This document shows, in pieces, positions 26,573-35,003 of a stretch of DNA of 64,000 nucleotides. Location: NCBI GenBank assembly GCA_023474345.1, contig JAMCXS010000022.1:124001-188000 (forward strand), given 5' to 3'. The first letter of the stretch is position 1; each line of letters opens with the position of its first letter. The position numbers and the translations under genes are program-made. The notes below the pieces were generated by a model. That model saw nothing but the letters and a program-made list of their open reading frames with translations. It was not told the DNA's origin and ran no database searches. The DNA is from Acidobacteriota bacterium (GTDB lineage Bacteria > Acidobacteriota > Terriglobia > UBA7540).

Positions 26573-28663
26573 ATGACGGGAAAAACAATGAGAATTTGGG
26601 CGGCTGGTATCAGCCTTTTTTTGTTTGGAGCCATAACTCTGGCAGGGGCTCAGGCGCCAGCGGAAGGAAAGACGGACCAATCTGCGGCCCAGGTTCCGGC
26701 GACGCCGGACCACGCCGCAGCCTATTACCATTACATGCTCGCCCAACGCTACAAGGAACTGGCGGGAATCTACAACAGTGGCGAATATGTGGAACGGGCT
26801 ATTTCCGAATACAAGAAGGCCATCGAAGCTGATCCTTCCTCGCTATTTCTGCGTGTCCAACTGGGGGAACTTTATTGGCGTATAAGCCGCGTTTCGGACG
26901 CCATCAATGAGGCCCAATCGGTCCTGAAAATAAATCCCAACGACGTTGAGGCCCATCGGCTGCTGGCTCACATTTACTTGGGAAGCATGGGTGCCTCGCA
27001 ACCCGGTACATCGATCCAGGAAATGCTTCAAAAGACCATTGTCCAGCTTGAGGCGGTAACCCGGCTCGACCCCAAGGACATGGAGTCAGCGCTGATCTTG
27101 GGACGTCTCTATAAACTTAATAACGAACCGCAGAAAGCCGAAGACATCTTTAAGAAGGTTCTCCAGGAAAAGCCGGATTCCCGCCGTGTGCTGGTTAACC
27201 TGACACAGCTTTATTTCGATCAAGGCCAGTACCAGAAAATCATTGACCTGCTCAAGGATATCCCTGATAGCAGAATGGATCCATCGTTGCTGTACTTGCT
27301 GGGCAGTGCCTATACGCAGAACCGCGACCTCAACCGAGCCGAGGAAGTTTTTAAAAAGGCACTGGAGAGGGAGCCTGACAGTCAGGACATTCGCCGGGCT
27401 TACGCCGATGCGCTTATGGATCACGGCAAGATGCAGCAAGCCCGCGATCAGCTTGAAGCAATTTTGAAGGTAAGCCCGGAAGATGGTTCGACTTACCTTC
27501 GTCTCGGGGAACTTGACCGCAAGATGGGCCGGTTCGACGACGCGCGTAAGGACTTTGAACGGGCCGCAACCCTCGCGCCTGACAACCTTGAAGTGCCTTA
27601 CCAGCAAGCTCTTTTGGAAGACACCCTGGGCAATGACGATCAGGCGGTGACGATTCTGGAAGGCTTGCTGAAGAAAACTGCGAAGCCAGACGGGAAATAC
27701 AATCCGGCGGAAGCCAATAATCGGGCGGTTTTCTTGCAACAGATAGGGTTGATTTATCGGTCTCAGGAAAAGTACGCGAAAGCCATCGAAACTTTTCAAA
27801 GCATCGCGGCCTTAGGTAACGGCCAGGCGACCCGGGGCGCGGCCCTGATCATAGAGACCTACCAGCTAAATCGGCAGCTGGGAAAAGCCATGGCCGAGGT
27901 CAACAAAGCTATTCAGGAGCACCCGCATAATCAGCAGCTTCGAATGCAGCGCGCCTCGTTGCTGGGTGAGCAGGGCCACCGGGATGAGGCCGTCAAGCAG
28001 CTCACGGGAATGCTCAACAATACTCCTGAGGACCGTGACATTTACCTTGCCATCGCCCAGATCTATTCGCAGGCCAAGCTATATCCTAAGGCTGAGACCT
28101 ATATCCAGAAGGCGCTGGCATTAGGTGGCAGTCCTGATGACCAGGAGTATGCCCGGTTCATGCTGGGCTCGGTTTATGAGCGTGAGAAGAAATATGATCT
28201 GGCGGAAGAACAGTTCAAGCAGGTCTTGGCAGTGGACCCACTGAACGACGCCGCCGCCAACTATCTGGGCTATATGCTGGCGGATCGCGGTGTGCGGCTT
28301 GAGGAGTCGGTTCATTACATCGAGAAGGCTTTGCAACTCGAACCTAATAACGGGGCTTACCTTGATAGCCTGGGCTGGGCCTACTACAAGATGAACCGGT
28401 TCGACCAGGCCGTGGTCCCATTGCAGAAGGCCGTCCAACTGATTTCCGACGACCCAACCATTCGTGAACACCTTGGCTATGTGTACCTGGCGCTCGGTAA
28501 AAAAGCGCAAGCGCAGAAAGAATGGGAACACGCTTTAAGGATCTGGCGGAAGGCAGACACAAGCGATTTTGGGCCGGAACAAGCTGCCAAGCTCCGCAAG
28601 AAGCTCAACCACCTGAAGCACGAGTTGGGTCACCAGGTATCCTCCGCAGCCCAGAATCAGTAG
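26573..28663 (+). CDS. Exported tetratricopeptide-repeat protein
   Basis: 696 residues. The start may be ATG 26573 or ATG 26588, as both open the same signal peptide (MRIWAAGISLFLFGAITLAGAQA). The whole mature protein is tandem TPR units, roughly 15-17 copies of about 34 residues. Clear examples are AISEYKKAIEADPSS, AEEVFKKALEREPDS, AEEQFKQVLAVDPLNDAAANYLGYMLADRG and LDSLGWAYYKMNRFDQAV. The last two match TPR proteins of the outer-membrane or cell-envelope scaffold type. It is probably a periplasmic protein-protein interaction platform. It has its own promoter and lies 60 bases upstream of ispE. Confidence 0.85.
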   Translation: MTGKTMRIWAAGISLFLFGAITLAGAQAPAEGKTDQSAAQVPATPDHAAAYYHYMLAQRYKELAGIYNSGEYVERAISEYKKAIEADPSSLFLRVQLGELYWRISRVSDAINEAQSVLKINPNDVEAHRLLAHIYLGSMGASQPGTSIQEMLQKTIVQLEAVTRLDPKDMESALILGRLYKLNNEPQKAEDIFKKVLQEKPDSRRVLVNLTQLYFDQGQYQKIIDLLKDIPDSRMDPSLLYLLGSAYTQNRDLNRAEEVFKKALEREPDSQDIRRAYADALMDHGKMQQARDQLEAILKVSPEDGSTYLRLGELDRKMGRFDDARKDFERAATLAPDNLEVPYQQALLEDTLGNDDQAVTILEGLLKKTAKPDGKYNPAEANNRAVFLQQIGLIYRSQEKYAKAIETFQSIAALGNGQATRGAALIIETYQLNRQLGKAMAEVNKAIQEHPHNQQLRMQRASLLGEQGHRDEAVKQLTGMLNNTPEDRDIYLAIAQIYSQAKLYPKAETYIQKALALGGSPDDQEYARFMLGSVYEREKKYDLAEEQFKQVLAVDPLNDAAANYLGYMLADRGVRLEESVHYIEKALQLEPNNGAYLDSLGWAYYKMNRFDQAVVPLQKAVQLISDDPTIREHLGYVYLALGKKAQAQKEWEHALRIWRKADTSDFGPEQAAKLRKKLNHLKHELGHQVSSAAQNQ

Positions 28664-28724
28664 CCGGAACGATCGATTTCCAAAACTAGCGACCTTTAAG
28701 AACAGGCGCAACCCTGCCGCTCCC

Positions 28725-29618
28725 TTGAAAAAAAACATCCAAGTTCGCGCTTTTGCCAAGGTAAACCTGGGGCTCAAGGTCCTTGGCAGTCGACCGGACG
28801 GCTACCATGAGATTCGAACCGTCTATCAGACGGTGAGCCTTTCGGACAAGATGGAGGTGTCAATTTCCCTTCGCCAAGGTGAGATCAGCCTAGAATGCGA
28901 CCAGCCCGCGCTTCCCTCCGGACCCACGAATCTTGTGTATCGCGCGGCGGCGCTCTGGCGGCGGGCACGAGGTTTTAAGGGCGGCGTCAAGCTACGGCTT
29001 GAGAAAAGGATTCCTGTGGGGGCGGGCTTGGGAGGCGGGAGCAGCGATGCTGCGATCACCCTATTGGCGCTGGAACGCCTGACCGGAAATCACTTGGACT
29101 CTCCGGCCTTATTCGAGCTGGCGGCGGGCCTCGGGTCCGATGTGCCGCTTTTCCTCGAAGGAGGGCGTGTGCTCGGTTGCGGCCGTGGCGAGGAGGTTTA
29201 TCCTCTTGCTGACCTTCCGCGCCGGTCTTGCCTGATTGCCTTTCCCGGTTTTGAGGTTTTAACGGCTGAAGCTTATAAAGCGGTCGATTTGCAATTGACG
29301 TCAAGTGATGAAAAACGTAGAATGAATGCTTTGGGCAAGCGGTCACCTTTTCCCTTGGAAGAATGGGGGCCGGCCGAAAACGACTTTGAAGCGTTCGTTT
29401 TCGCAAGGTGGCCTGAGCTGGCGAAAGTTAAGCGCCAGCTTATCCGGGCCGGGGCCGAAACAGCCTCCCTGACGGGTAGTGGTTCAGCGCTCTACGCCGT
29501 CTTTGCAACCGCCCAACAAACAGATCGCGCTGCGAGATTCATACCTGCGGAATGGCAGGTCTTCAGGGTTCGGACCCTTTTTCGCGCCGAGTATCGTCGC
29601 CGGATTTTTGTCGGATAG
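28725..29618 (+). CDS. ispE: 4-diphosphocytidyl-2-C-methyl-D-erythritol kinase
   Basis: 297 residues, GHMP kinase of the non-mevalonate isoprenoid pathway; it phosphorylates CDP-ME. The landmarks are AFAKVNLGLKVLGSRPDGYHEI near the N-terminus, the ATP loop PVGAGLGGGSSDAA near residue 103 and GSDVPLFL; the C-terminal TGSGSALYAVF is also present. The TTG start at 28725 has only weak ribosome-site support, but the sequence fits the family from there on. Confidence 0.94.
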   Translation: MKKNIQVRAFAKVNLGLKVLGSRPDGYHEIRTVYQTVSLSDKMEVSISLRQGEISLECDQPALPSGPTNLVYRAAALWRRARGFKGGVKLRLEKRIPVGAGLGGGSSDAAITLLALERLTGNHLDSPALFELAAGLGSDVPLFLEGGRVLGCGRGEEVYPLADLPRRSCLIAFPGFEVLTAEAYKAVDLQLTSSDEKRRMNALGKRSPFPLEEWGPAENDFEAFVFARWPELAKVKRQLIRAGAETASLTGSGSALYAVFATAQQTDRAARFIPAEWQVFRVRTLFRAEYRRRIFVG

Positions 29619-29726
29619 CTCGGCGAGTCGGCGCAAAGAGCGCTTTGAGCGAGCGTAAAGACATTTGCATGGGTGCGAGGAACCGAATTCGCATGGTGGT
29701 GATTTATAGACGTCGGAGCAGGGTGC

Positions 29727-29800
29727 TGGGAGGTCGTCCAGTGGTAGGACACATGCCTTTGGAGCATGGAACCCTGGTTCGAATCCAGGCCTCCCAGCCA
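29727..29800 (+). tRNA. tRNA-Gln (anticodon TTG), CCA encoded
   Basis: TGGGAGG (29727-29733) pairs with CCTCCCA (29790-29796). The discriminator is G 29797 and CCA follows at 29798-29800. The anticodon stem CATGC/GCATG encloses CTTTGGA, giving TTG. The T arm contains GGTTCGAATCC. It lies 34 bases upstream of prs, so it may be cotranscribed with it. Confidence 0.95.
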
Positions 29801-29834
29801 AGTTTGGAATGTCTCGAGTTCAAAGGTGAGTGCG

Positions 29835-30788
29835 ATGGCTGACCGGATTCATCATGCAATGAAAGTGCTCACGGGGAGGGCCCACCCGGCGCTCGCCAAG
29901 GAAATTTGTGACCACCTGGGAGTGCCGTTGGGCCAGATCCATGTCGATCGTTTTCCCGACGGCGAGGTTCGGCTCCAGATTCTTGAGAATGTCCGAGGAG
30001 CGGACGTTTTTGTCGTTCAGCCCACTTGCCGTCCGGTTAACGAGAATCTGATGGAGCTGCTTATTATTCTCGATGCCTTGCGGCGTGCTTCAGCTTACCG
30101 CATAACGGCTGTCATGCCTTATTACGGTTACGCGCGCCAGGACCGGAAAGACCGGCCGCGGGTGCCGATTTCCGCCAAACTGGTTGCGGACTTGCTCACT
30201 TCAGCGGGCGCCAACCGCATTTTGGCGCTGGATCTCCATGCGGGACAGATTCAGGGATATTTTGACATCCCTGTCGACCACTTGTACGCCACCCCGGTGA
30301 CCGTGCGTCACTTCCGGAAGCTCAGATTGAAGGACCTGGTGGTTGTTTCACCTGATCCGGGGGGCGTTGAGCGCGCCCGGGCTTTTGCCAAGCGGCTGAA
30401 AGTCCCGCTGGCGATTATCGACAAGCGCCGCGAGGACGCAGACGTCGTTGAGATGTTCAATGTCATTGGCGAGGTGGCTGGCCGGACTTGCTTGATCGTT
30501 GACGACATGGTTGACACCGGAGGCACGCTGGCCAAGGGCGCATTCGCACTGAAGGAAAAGGGTGCCAAAAGGGTTTTGGCATGCTGTACTCACGGGGTTT
30601 TTGCCGGGAACGCCATCCAGAACATTTTGCGAGCTCCCCTCGAACAGGTTGTGGCCACCAACTCGATACCTTTGCTTCCTGAAGCAAGAGCCTGCGAGCG
30701 AATCAAGGTCTTGAGTGTGGCGGGTCTCCTGGCAGAGGCTATCAAATCGATCTATAGGGAAACCTCCGTGAGCAAGCTTTTTATCTGA
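29835..30788 (+). CDS. prs: Ribose-phosphate pyrophosphokinase
   Basis: 317 residues from ATG 29835 (AAAGGTGAG upstream); longer frames overlap the tRNA. It makes PRPP for nucleotide, histidine and tryptophan synthesis. The N-terminal segment VDRFPDGEVRLQILENVRG, the flexible loop YYGYARQDRKDRPRVPISAKLVAD, ALDLHAGQIQGYFDIPVDHLYA, and the PRPP-binding motif CLIVDDMVDTGGTL are all present. PRPP is the substrate of hisG, encoded further downstream. Immediately upstream of rplY. Confidence 0.97.
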   Translation: MADRIHHAMKVLTGRAHPALAKEICDHLGVPLGQIHVDRFPDGEVRLQILENVRGADVFVVQPTCRPVNENLMELLIILDALRRASAYRITAVMPYYGYARQDRKDRPRVPISAKLVADLLTSAGANRILALDLHAGQIQGYFDIPVDHLYATPVTVRHFRKLRLKDLVVVSPDPGGVERARAFAKRLKVPLAIIDKRREDADVVEMFNVIGEVAGRTCLIVDDMVDTGGTLAKGAFALKEKGAKRVLACCTHGVFAGNAIQNILRAPLEQVVATNSIPLLPEARACERIKVLSVAGLLAEAIKSIYRETSVSKLFI

Positions 30789-30842
30789 GGTCGCGAGCGA
30801 CTGCCAGAGTGTCAATTTTCGACGTTTTGAGGTGTAAATTCT

Positions 30843-31544
30843 ATGGCTGAGATTTTCAATGTTGAAGCCGAGGCGCGTGAGACGTTCGGCAAGAACGCCG
30901 CGCGGCGCATCCGGTACTCGGACCGCATTCCGGCGGTTGTGTACGGCGGCGGCGGACCTTCCATCCCCCTCACGGTCGATCCGAAGGCGATCCTGCGGGT
31001 TCTTCATTCCGACGCAGGGCACAATGCAATCTTCACGCTGGAAATTCCCGGGAAAGCGCCGGCGCGCGTGATGCTTCGGGAATGGCAATGGGATCCCCTC
31101 CGCGGCAGCCTTTTGCATGTTGATATGGTGCGGATCGCGCGGGATGCGAAATTGCGGGTTAGAGTTCCCATCCAGGTTACCGGGGAACCCAAAGGTGTGA
31201 AGGTTCAGGGTGGCCTGTTTGAATTCATCCTTCGCGAAGTGGAAGTGGAGTGTTTGCCGGACGACATCCCTGAGCATATCACTATTGACGTGACCGAGAT
31301 GCTGATTGGGCGCAACCTGCGTGTTTCCGATCTTCCGGTGGCGGAGAAGGTGAAAGTGCTGGCGGAACCCGCGCGCGTTGTTGCTCACGTGTTGCCGCCG
31401 AAGGCGGAGGAAGCGCCGGCTGAAGAAGTTGTGGCGGCTGCGCCGGCCGAGCCGGAATTGATTCGCAAGCGGAAGCCGGAAGAAGAAGGCGCCGAGGAAG
31501 AAGCCGAAGCTCCTGAGGGAAAACAGAAGAAAGAAACTAAGTGA
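30843..31544 (+). CDS. rplY: 50S ribosomal protein L25 (CTC form)
   Basis: 233 residues: an N-terminal L25 5S-rRNA binding domain with EARETFGKNAARRIRYSDRIPAVVYGGG, and the long CTC/TL5-type C-terminal domain with DIPEHITIDVTEMLIGRNLRVSDL. It ends in an Ala/Glu/Pro-rich and then Lys/Glu acidic tail. Position between prs and pth is the common bacterial order. Confidence 0.95.
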   Translation: MAEIFNVEAEARETFGKNAARRIRYSDRIPAVVYGGGGPSIPLTVDPKAILRVLHSDAGHNAIFTLEIPGKAPARVMLREWQWDPLRGSLLHVDMVRIARDAKLRVRVPIQVTGEPKGVKVQGGLFEFILREVEVECLPDDIPEHITIDVTEMLIGRNLRVSDLPVAEKVKVLAEPARVVAHVLPPKAEEAPAEEVVAAAPAEPELIRKRKPEEEGAEEEAEAPEGKQKKETK

Positions 31545-31586
31545 TCCTGCGAGCGCGGTGGCACTGAAGGAGACGGAAGAAACGGG

Positions 31587-32168
31587 GTGAAACTGATTGT
31601 GGGTCTCGGAAACCCCGGCGACGAGTACCGCTTGACGCCCCACAACTTGGGGTTTATGGCTGTCGAACGCTTGGCCGAGACGTACGGAGTGGAATTCTCC
31701 CGCCGCGAGGCACGCGCGAGGGCAGCCCTGGCGGAAATAGAGGGTGAGCAGGTTGTTCTGGCGAAGCCACAGACATTTATGAATCTGAGCGGGCTGGCGG
31801 TAGGCGGCCTGCTGGAGAAATGGAACGCATCGGCGGAGGACCTGGTTGTGCTGGTTGACGATGCGGACCTCCCGCTGGGTTCATTGCGGATTCGCTTGAA
31901 AGGGAGTGCCGGAGGCCACAACGGTTTGAAATCGATTATCGGCGCGCTCGAAACTGACCGCTTCGTTCGCGTCCGCATGGGGGTTGGCCAGGACAGGGTT
32001 GTGGAAGACTTAGTTTCCTATGTTCTAGCGCCGTTTCGTAAGAAGGATTTGGAAACCGTGGCAGACATGGTTGACCGGGCGGCCGAAGCGGTGCGAATAA
32101 TCTTGAAGGAAGGTCCTGAAAAGGCGATGAACCTTTTTAACCGGAAGGCGTCATCCCAGGAGTTGTGA
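31587..32168 (+). CDS. pth: Peptidyl-tRNA hydrolase
   Basis: 193 residues from GTG 31587. It frees tRNA from peptidyl-tRNA dropped by ribosomes. Family residues seen are VGLGNPGDEYRLTPHNLGFMAVE (catalytic His in PHNLG), the KPQTFMNLSGLAV segment, DDADLPLGSLRIRLKGSAGGHNGLKSI, and the Asp/Arg-bearing RMGVGQD. The short spacing to rplY and rpsF (42 and 6 bases) suggests one operon. Confidence 0.96.
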   Translation: MKLIVGLGNPGDEYRLTPHNLGFMAVERLAETYGVEFSRREARARAALAEIEGEQVVLAKPQTFMNLSGLAVGGLLEKWNASAEDLVVLVDDADLPLGSLRIRLKGSAGGHNGLKSIIGALETDRFVRVRMGVGQDRVVEDLVSYVLAPFRKKDLETVADMVDRAAEAVRIILKEGPEKAMNLFNRKASSQEL

Positions 32169-32174
32169 GGGTTT

Positions 32175-32567
32175 ATGGCGAAATATGAAATGATGTTTAT
32201 TACTCGGACGGATATCCCCGAGGAACAAATTGACAAGCTCATTGCCCAGATGGAAGGCGTGATTTCAGGTATGGATGGGAAGACCGAAAAGGTCGAAAAA
32301 ATGGGACGGCGCAGGCTGGCCTATCGCATCCGAAGGCAACGGGAAGGCTATTACGTGCTGTTCGTTTTTGACGGAACCGGCGACACAGTTCGGGAATTCG
32401 AGCGACGGCTGAAAGTCTCCGATGCGGTGATCAAATATATGGCGGTGCGGGTTGACGAGCGCGTGAAGCCTGTACCGAAGCCGAAACCGGCCGTGGCGGA
32501 ATCAGCGGCTGCCGCACCTGCCAGCCCCGAGGTTCCGGCTGATGAAGAAGCACCATCTCAGAGTTAA
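32175..32567 (+). CDS. rpsF: 30S ribosomal protein S6
   Basis: 130 residues. It starts MAKYEMMFITRTDIPEEQIDKLI, with the S6 core through YYVLFVFDG and REFERRLKVSDAVIKYMAVR. The last 30 residues are a Pro/Ala/Glu-rich extension, longer than in many bacteria. Six bases after pth and 15 before rpsR. Confidence 0.95.
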   Translation: MAKYEMMFITRTDIPEEQIDKLIAQMEGVISGMDGKTEKVEKMGRRRLAYRIRRQREGYYVLFVFDGTGDTVREFERRLKVSDAVIKYMAVRVDERVKPVPKPKPAVAESAAAAPASPEVPADEEAPSQS

Positions 32568-32582
32568 GGGAGTGTGAGAGTT

Positions 32583-32879
32583 ATGGCGTTTAATCGATCA
32601 AGATCGGAAGGCGCTGGACGTGATGTCAAGCGGGAGGGCAACGGCGGCGGTTCGCGCAGGCAATTCTTTCGTCGGCGAAAGGTTTGCAAGTTTTGCACAG
32701 AAAAGATCGACGTTATCGACTACAAAGATCTCAAGCTGATTGGACAGTTTGTGGCGGACAGGGGGAAGATCCTGCCACGCCGCTTGACCGGAACCTGTTC
32801 CCCGCACCAACGTGCTTTGGCCAGGGCGATTAAGAGGGCCCGCAATATCGCTCTCCTTCCGTTTGCCGCCAAAGTTTAA
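32583..32879 (+). CDS. rpsR: 30S ribosomal protein S18
   Basis: 98 residues from ATG 32583 (AGGGAG upstream); an alternative GTG at 32574 is too close to that site. The conserved core [22 protein letters not shown] and [34 protein letters not shown] is intact. The Cys pair in CKFC and the later Cys are those of zinc-type S18. The basic Arg/Gly-rich N-terminus is about 25 residues long. Confidence 0.96.
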   Translation: MAFNRSRSEGAGRDVKREGNGGGSRRQFFRRRKVCKFCTEKIDVIDYKDLKLIGQFVADRGKILPRRLTGTCSPHQRALARAIKRARNIALLPFAAKV

Positions 32880-32971
32880 CTTTGTGTGAGCGCGTGGCAA
32901 ACCGTAAAGCGGGTTTGTCGGGAACCGGTAAGAATTCAGCGACGAAATTTTGGCTATTGGAGAGTCAGGAA

Positions 32972-33499
32972 ATGGAAGTCATTCTTCTTGAAAATATCGA
33001 AAACCTTGGCGCACGAGGCCAGATTTTGAAAGTGGCGGACGGATATGGCCGCAATTACCTGTTACCCAGGAAGTTGGCGGTCGCCGCAACTCCGCAAAAC
33101 CGGAAATGGGTTGAACAACAACGGGTGAAGTTCCTCAAGCTGGAAGCCAAGGAAAAAGCGGATGCTGAAGAACTGGCCAAGCTCATGCAGAGCGTCGAGA
33201 TTGTCATGACTCGCCGCTCCGGTGAAAAAGGGCAGCTTTTTGGGTCCGTCACCGCGATGGATATCGAGGAGGCTCTCGCGGCGCAGGGCTTTAAAATTGA
33301 ACGCCGCAAAATTCAACTGGACAACCCTCTCAAGGCCTTGGGTGAGTTTGATGTCCCCATAAAACTCCATCGGGAAGTCACCATCAACGTAAAGGTAAAA
33401 GTTGAAAGCGAGTTGGAGCCCGGGCAGGCCGCACCGGCCGAACCGGAGGCCGAGGAAGCTACGCCGGAAGCCGAAAAGTCCTCACCCGAAGCTTCGTAG
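32972..33499 (+). CDS. rplI: 50S ribosomal protein L9
   Basis: 175 residues from ATG 32972; the longer frame from 32882 adds sequence with no L9 character. It starts MEVILLENIENLGARGQILKVADGYGRNYLLPRKLAV, the diagnostic L9 N-terminus, followed by the linker helix and C-terminal domain ending near residue 150. A further 25-residue Glu/Ala/Pro tail is present. Upstream genes in the same run are rpsF and rpsR; dnaB follows after a hairpin. Confidence 0.96.
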   Translation: MEVILLENIENLGARGQILKVADGYGRNYLLPRKLAVAATPQNRKWVEQQRVKFLKLEAKEKADAEELAKLMQSVEIVMTRRSGEKGQLFGSVTAMDIEEALAAQGFKIERRKIQLDNPLKALGEFDVPIKLHREVTINVKVKVESELEPGQAAPAEPEAEEATPEAEKSSPEAS

Positions 33500-33520
33500 T
33501 CCCCGAGTCCAAGCACTTCG

Positions 33521-33578
33521 ATCTCCGAGAATACGTCTCGCCGACGATCAATTTTTGCATCATCGTGTTCTCGGAGAT
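33521..33578 (+). repeat. 15 bp inverted repeat between rplI and dnaB
   Basis: ATCTCCGAGAATACG (33521-33535) is complementary, with one mismatch, to CGTGTTCTCGGAGAT (33564-33578), leaving a 28-base AT-rich loop. No T-run follows. A TATAAT at 33591-33596 lies just downstream and may be the dnaB -10. It could be an attenuation, processing or mRNA-stability element. Confidence 0.6.
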
Positions 33579-33627
33579 TCCCTACGCTGGTATAATCTCT
33601 TCCTAAACCTTTACAGGTTTCTTTTTC

Positions 33628-34995
33628 ATGGCAAGCGGCACCGTTAGCGAGAAGGCATTCCCCCACAACCTGGAGGCGGAACGTGCGCTGCTAGGTTCCA
33701 TCCTCCTGGACAACGGTGCGCTCAACCAAGCCCTGGAGTTCATTGATAAAAATGATTTTTTCTCGGACGCCCATCGCACGATGTTCGACAAAATGCTCTT
33801 TCTTTCTGAGAAGAACCGCACCATCGATCTGGTAACGCTCTCGGAGGAGCTTTCGAGGGAGGGGTTGCTCGAAAAAGTGGGCGGAGCCGGATACATAGCG
33901 GCGCTGACGGACGGAATCCCCATAGGGATTTCTGCGAGCATTGTTGAGTATTCCCGGATCATCAAGGAGAAGTCGCTGGTGCGGAGGCTGATTAACGCCT
34001 CCAACAATGTCATTTCCCGGTGCTTCGAGGGTGTTGACGATCCTGAAACTCTCATCGATCTGGCGCAAAGCCAGGTTTTCGACATCGCCGAGCAGAAAGC
34101 CCAGTCCGGGTTTCTCGACATCCACCAGATTATTAAATCCAGTTTTGGGACGATTGACGTTCTTTTGGACCGCGGCCACCGCGTCACGGGCGTTGAGAGC
34201 GGATTCATCGAATTGGACAATATGACCTCGGGGTTTCAACCCGGCGAGTTGATCATTATTGCCGCCCGGCCATCCCTGGGCAAAACCGCCTTGGCTCTGA
34301 ACATTGCCGCCCACGCCAGTGTCGATTCGGGAAAGAAAGTAGGAATCTTTTCCCTTGAAATGAGCAAGGAATCCCTGGCGATTCGGCTTCTGTGCTCTGA
34401 GGCGCGCATTGACAGCCATAAGCTGCGCTCGGGATTCACCACCCGCGACGATTGGCCCAAAATGACCCAGGCACTCGGCAGACTGGCTCAGGCTCCCCTC
34501 TATATTGAAGACACGCCCGCCTTGAGCATCATGCAGATTCGAGCCAAGGCGCGACGCCTGAAAGCTGACAAGGGGCTCGACCTGCTCATTGTGGACTATC
34601 TCCAGCTTGCCACGGGCCATGGCCGATTTGAGAACCGCACGCAAGAGGTCAGCTTTATTTCCCGAGGGCTGAAAAGTATTGCGAAGGAACTGAACGTTCC
34701 GGTTCTTGCGCTTTCCCAGTTGAGCCGGGCTCCTGAACAGCGTCCGGGACAAAAGCCTCAGCTTTCTGACTTGCGTGAGTCAGGCTCCATTGAGCAGGAT
34801 GCTGATGTGGTTATTTTTATCTTCCGGGAGCGCCGATCGACCGAAGAGGGCGAAGAAGAACCGGCTGGGGCTGAAACCAAGCTTATTGTCGGCAAGCAGC
34901 GGAATGGACCGACTGGTGAAATCCCCATTGTTTTCATGAAGCCCTACGTGCGATTCGAAAACATGGCTTCGGAGCAAAGGAGCGAGGCTTACTAG
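33628..34995 (+). CDS. dnaB: Replicative DNA helicase DnaB
   Basis: 455 residues, the usual length. The N-terminal domain (PHNLEAERALLGSILLDNGALNQAL) leads through the linker to the RecA-like domain with Walker A ARPSLGKTALALN near residue 215, FSLEMSKESLAIRLL, LIVDYLQLATG and LALSQLSRAPEQRPGQKPQLSDLRESGSIEQDADVV. It is the ring helicase of the replisome. The order rpsF-rpsR-rplI-dnaB-alr is the classic bacterial arrangement. Confidence 0.97.
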   Translation: MASGTVSEKAFPHNLEAERALLGSILLDNGALNQALEFIDKNDFFSDAHRTMFDKMLFLSEKNRTIDLVTLSEELSREGLLEKVGGAGYIAALTDGIPIGISASIVEYSRIIKEKSLVRRLINASNNVISRCFEGVDDPETLIDLAQSQVFDIAEQKAQSGFLDIHQIIKSSFGTIDVLLDRGHRVTGVESGFIELDNMTSGFQPGELIIIAARPSLGKTALALNIAAHASVDSGKKVGIFSLEMSKESLAIRLLCSEARIDSHKLRSGFTTRDDWPKMTQALGRLAQAPLYIEDTPALSIMQIRAKARRLKADKGLDLLIVDYLQLATGHGRFENRTQEVSFISRGLKSIAKELNVPVLALSQLSRAPEQRPGQKPQLSDLRESGSIEQDADVVIFIFRERRSTEEGEEEPAGAETKLIVGKQRNGPTGEIPIVFMKPYVRFENMASEQRSEAY

Positions 34996-35003
34996 TATCT
35001 TCT

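Noticed and set aside
30348-31643. 431-codon minus-strand open frame over prs and rplY
   Set aside because: It is antisense to two clear genes, has no family features and a composition typical of a shadow frame in GC-rich DNA.
33691-34752. 353-codon minus-strand frame over dnaB
   Set aside because: Antisense shadow of dnaB.
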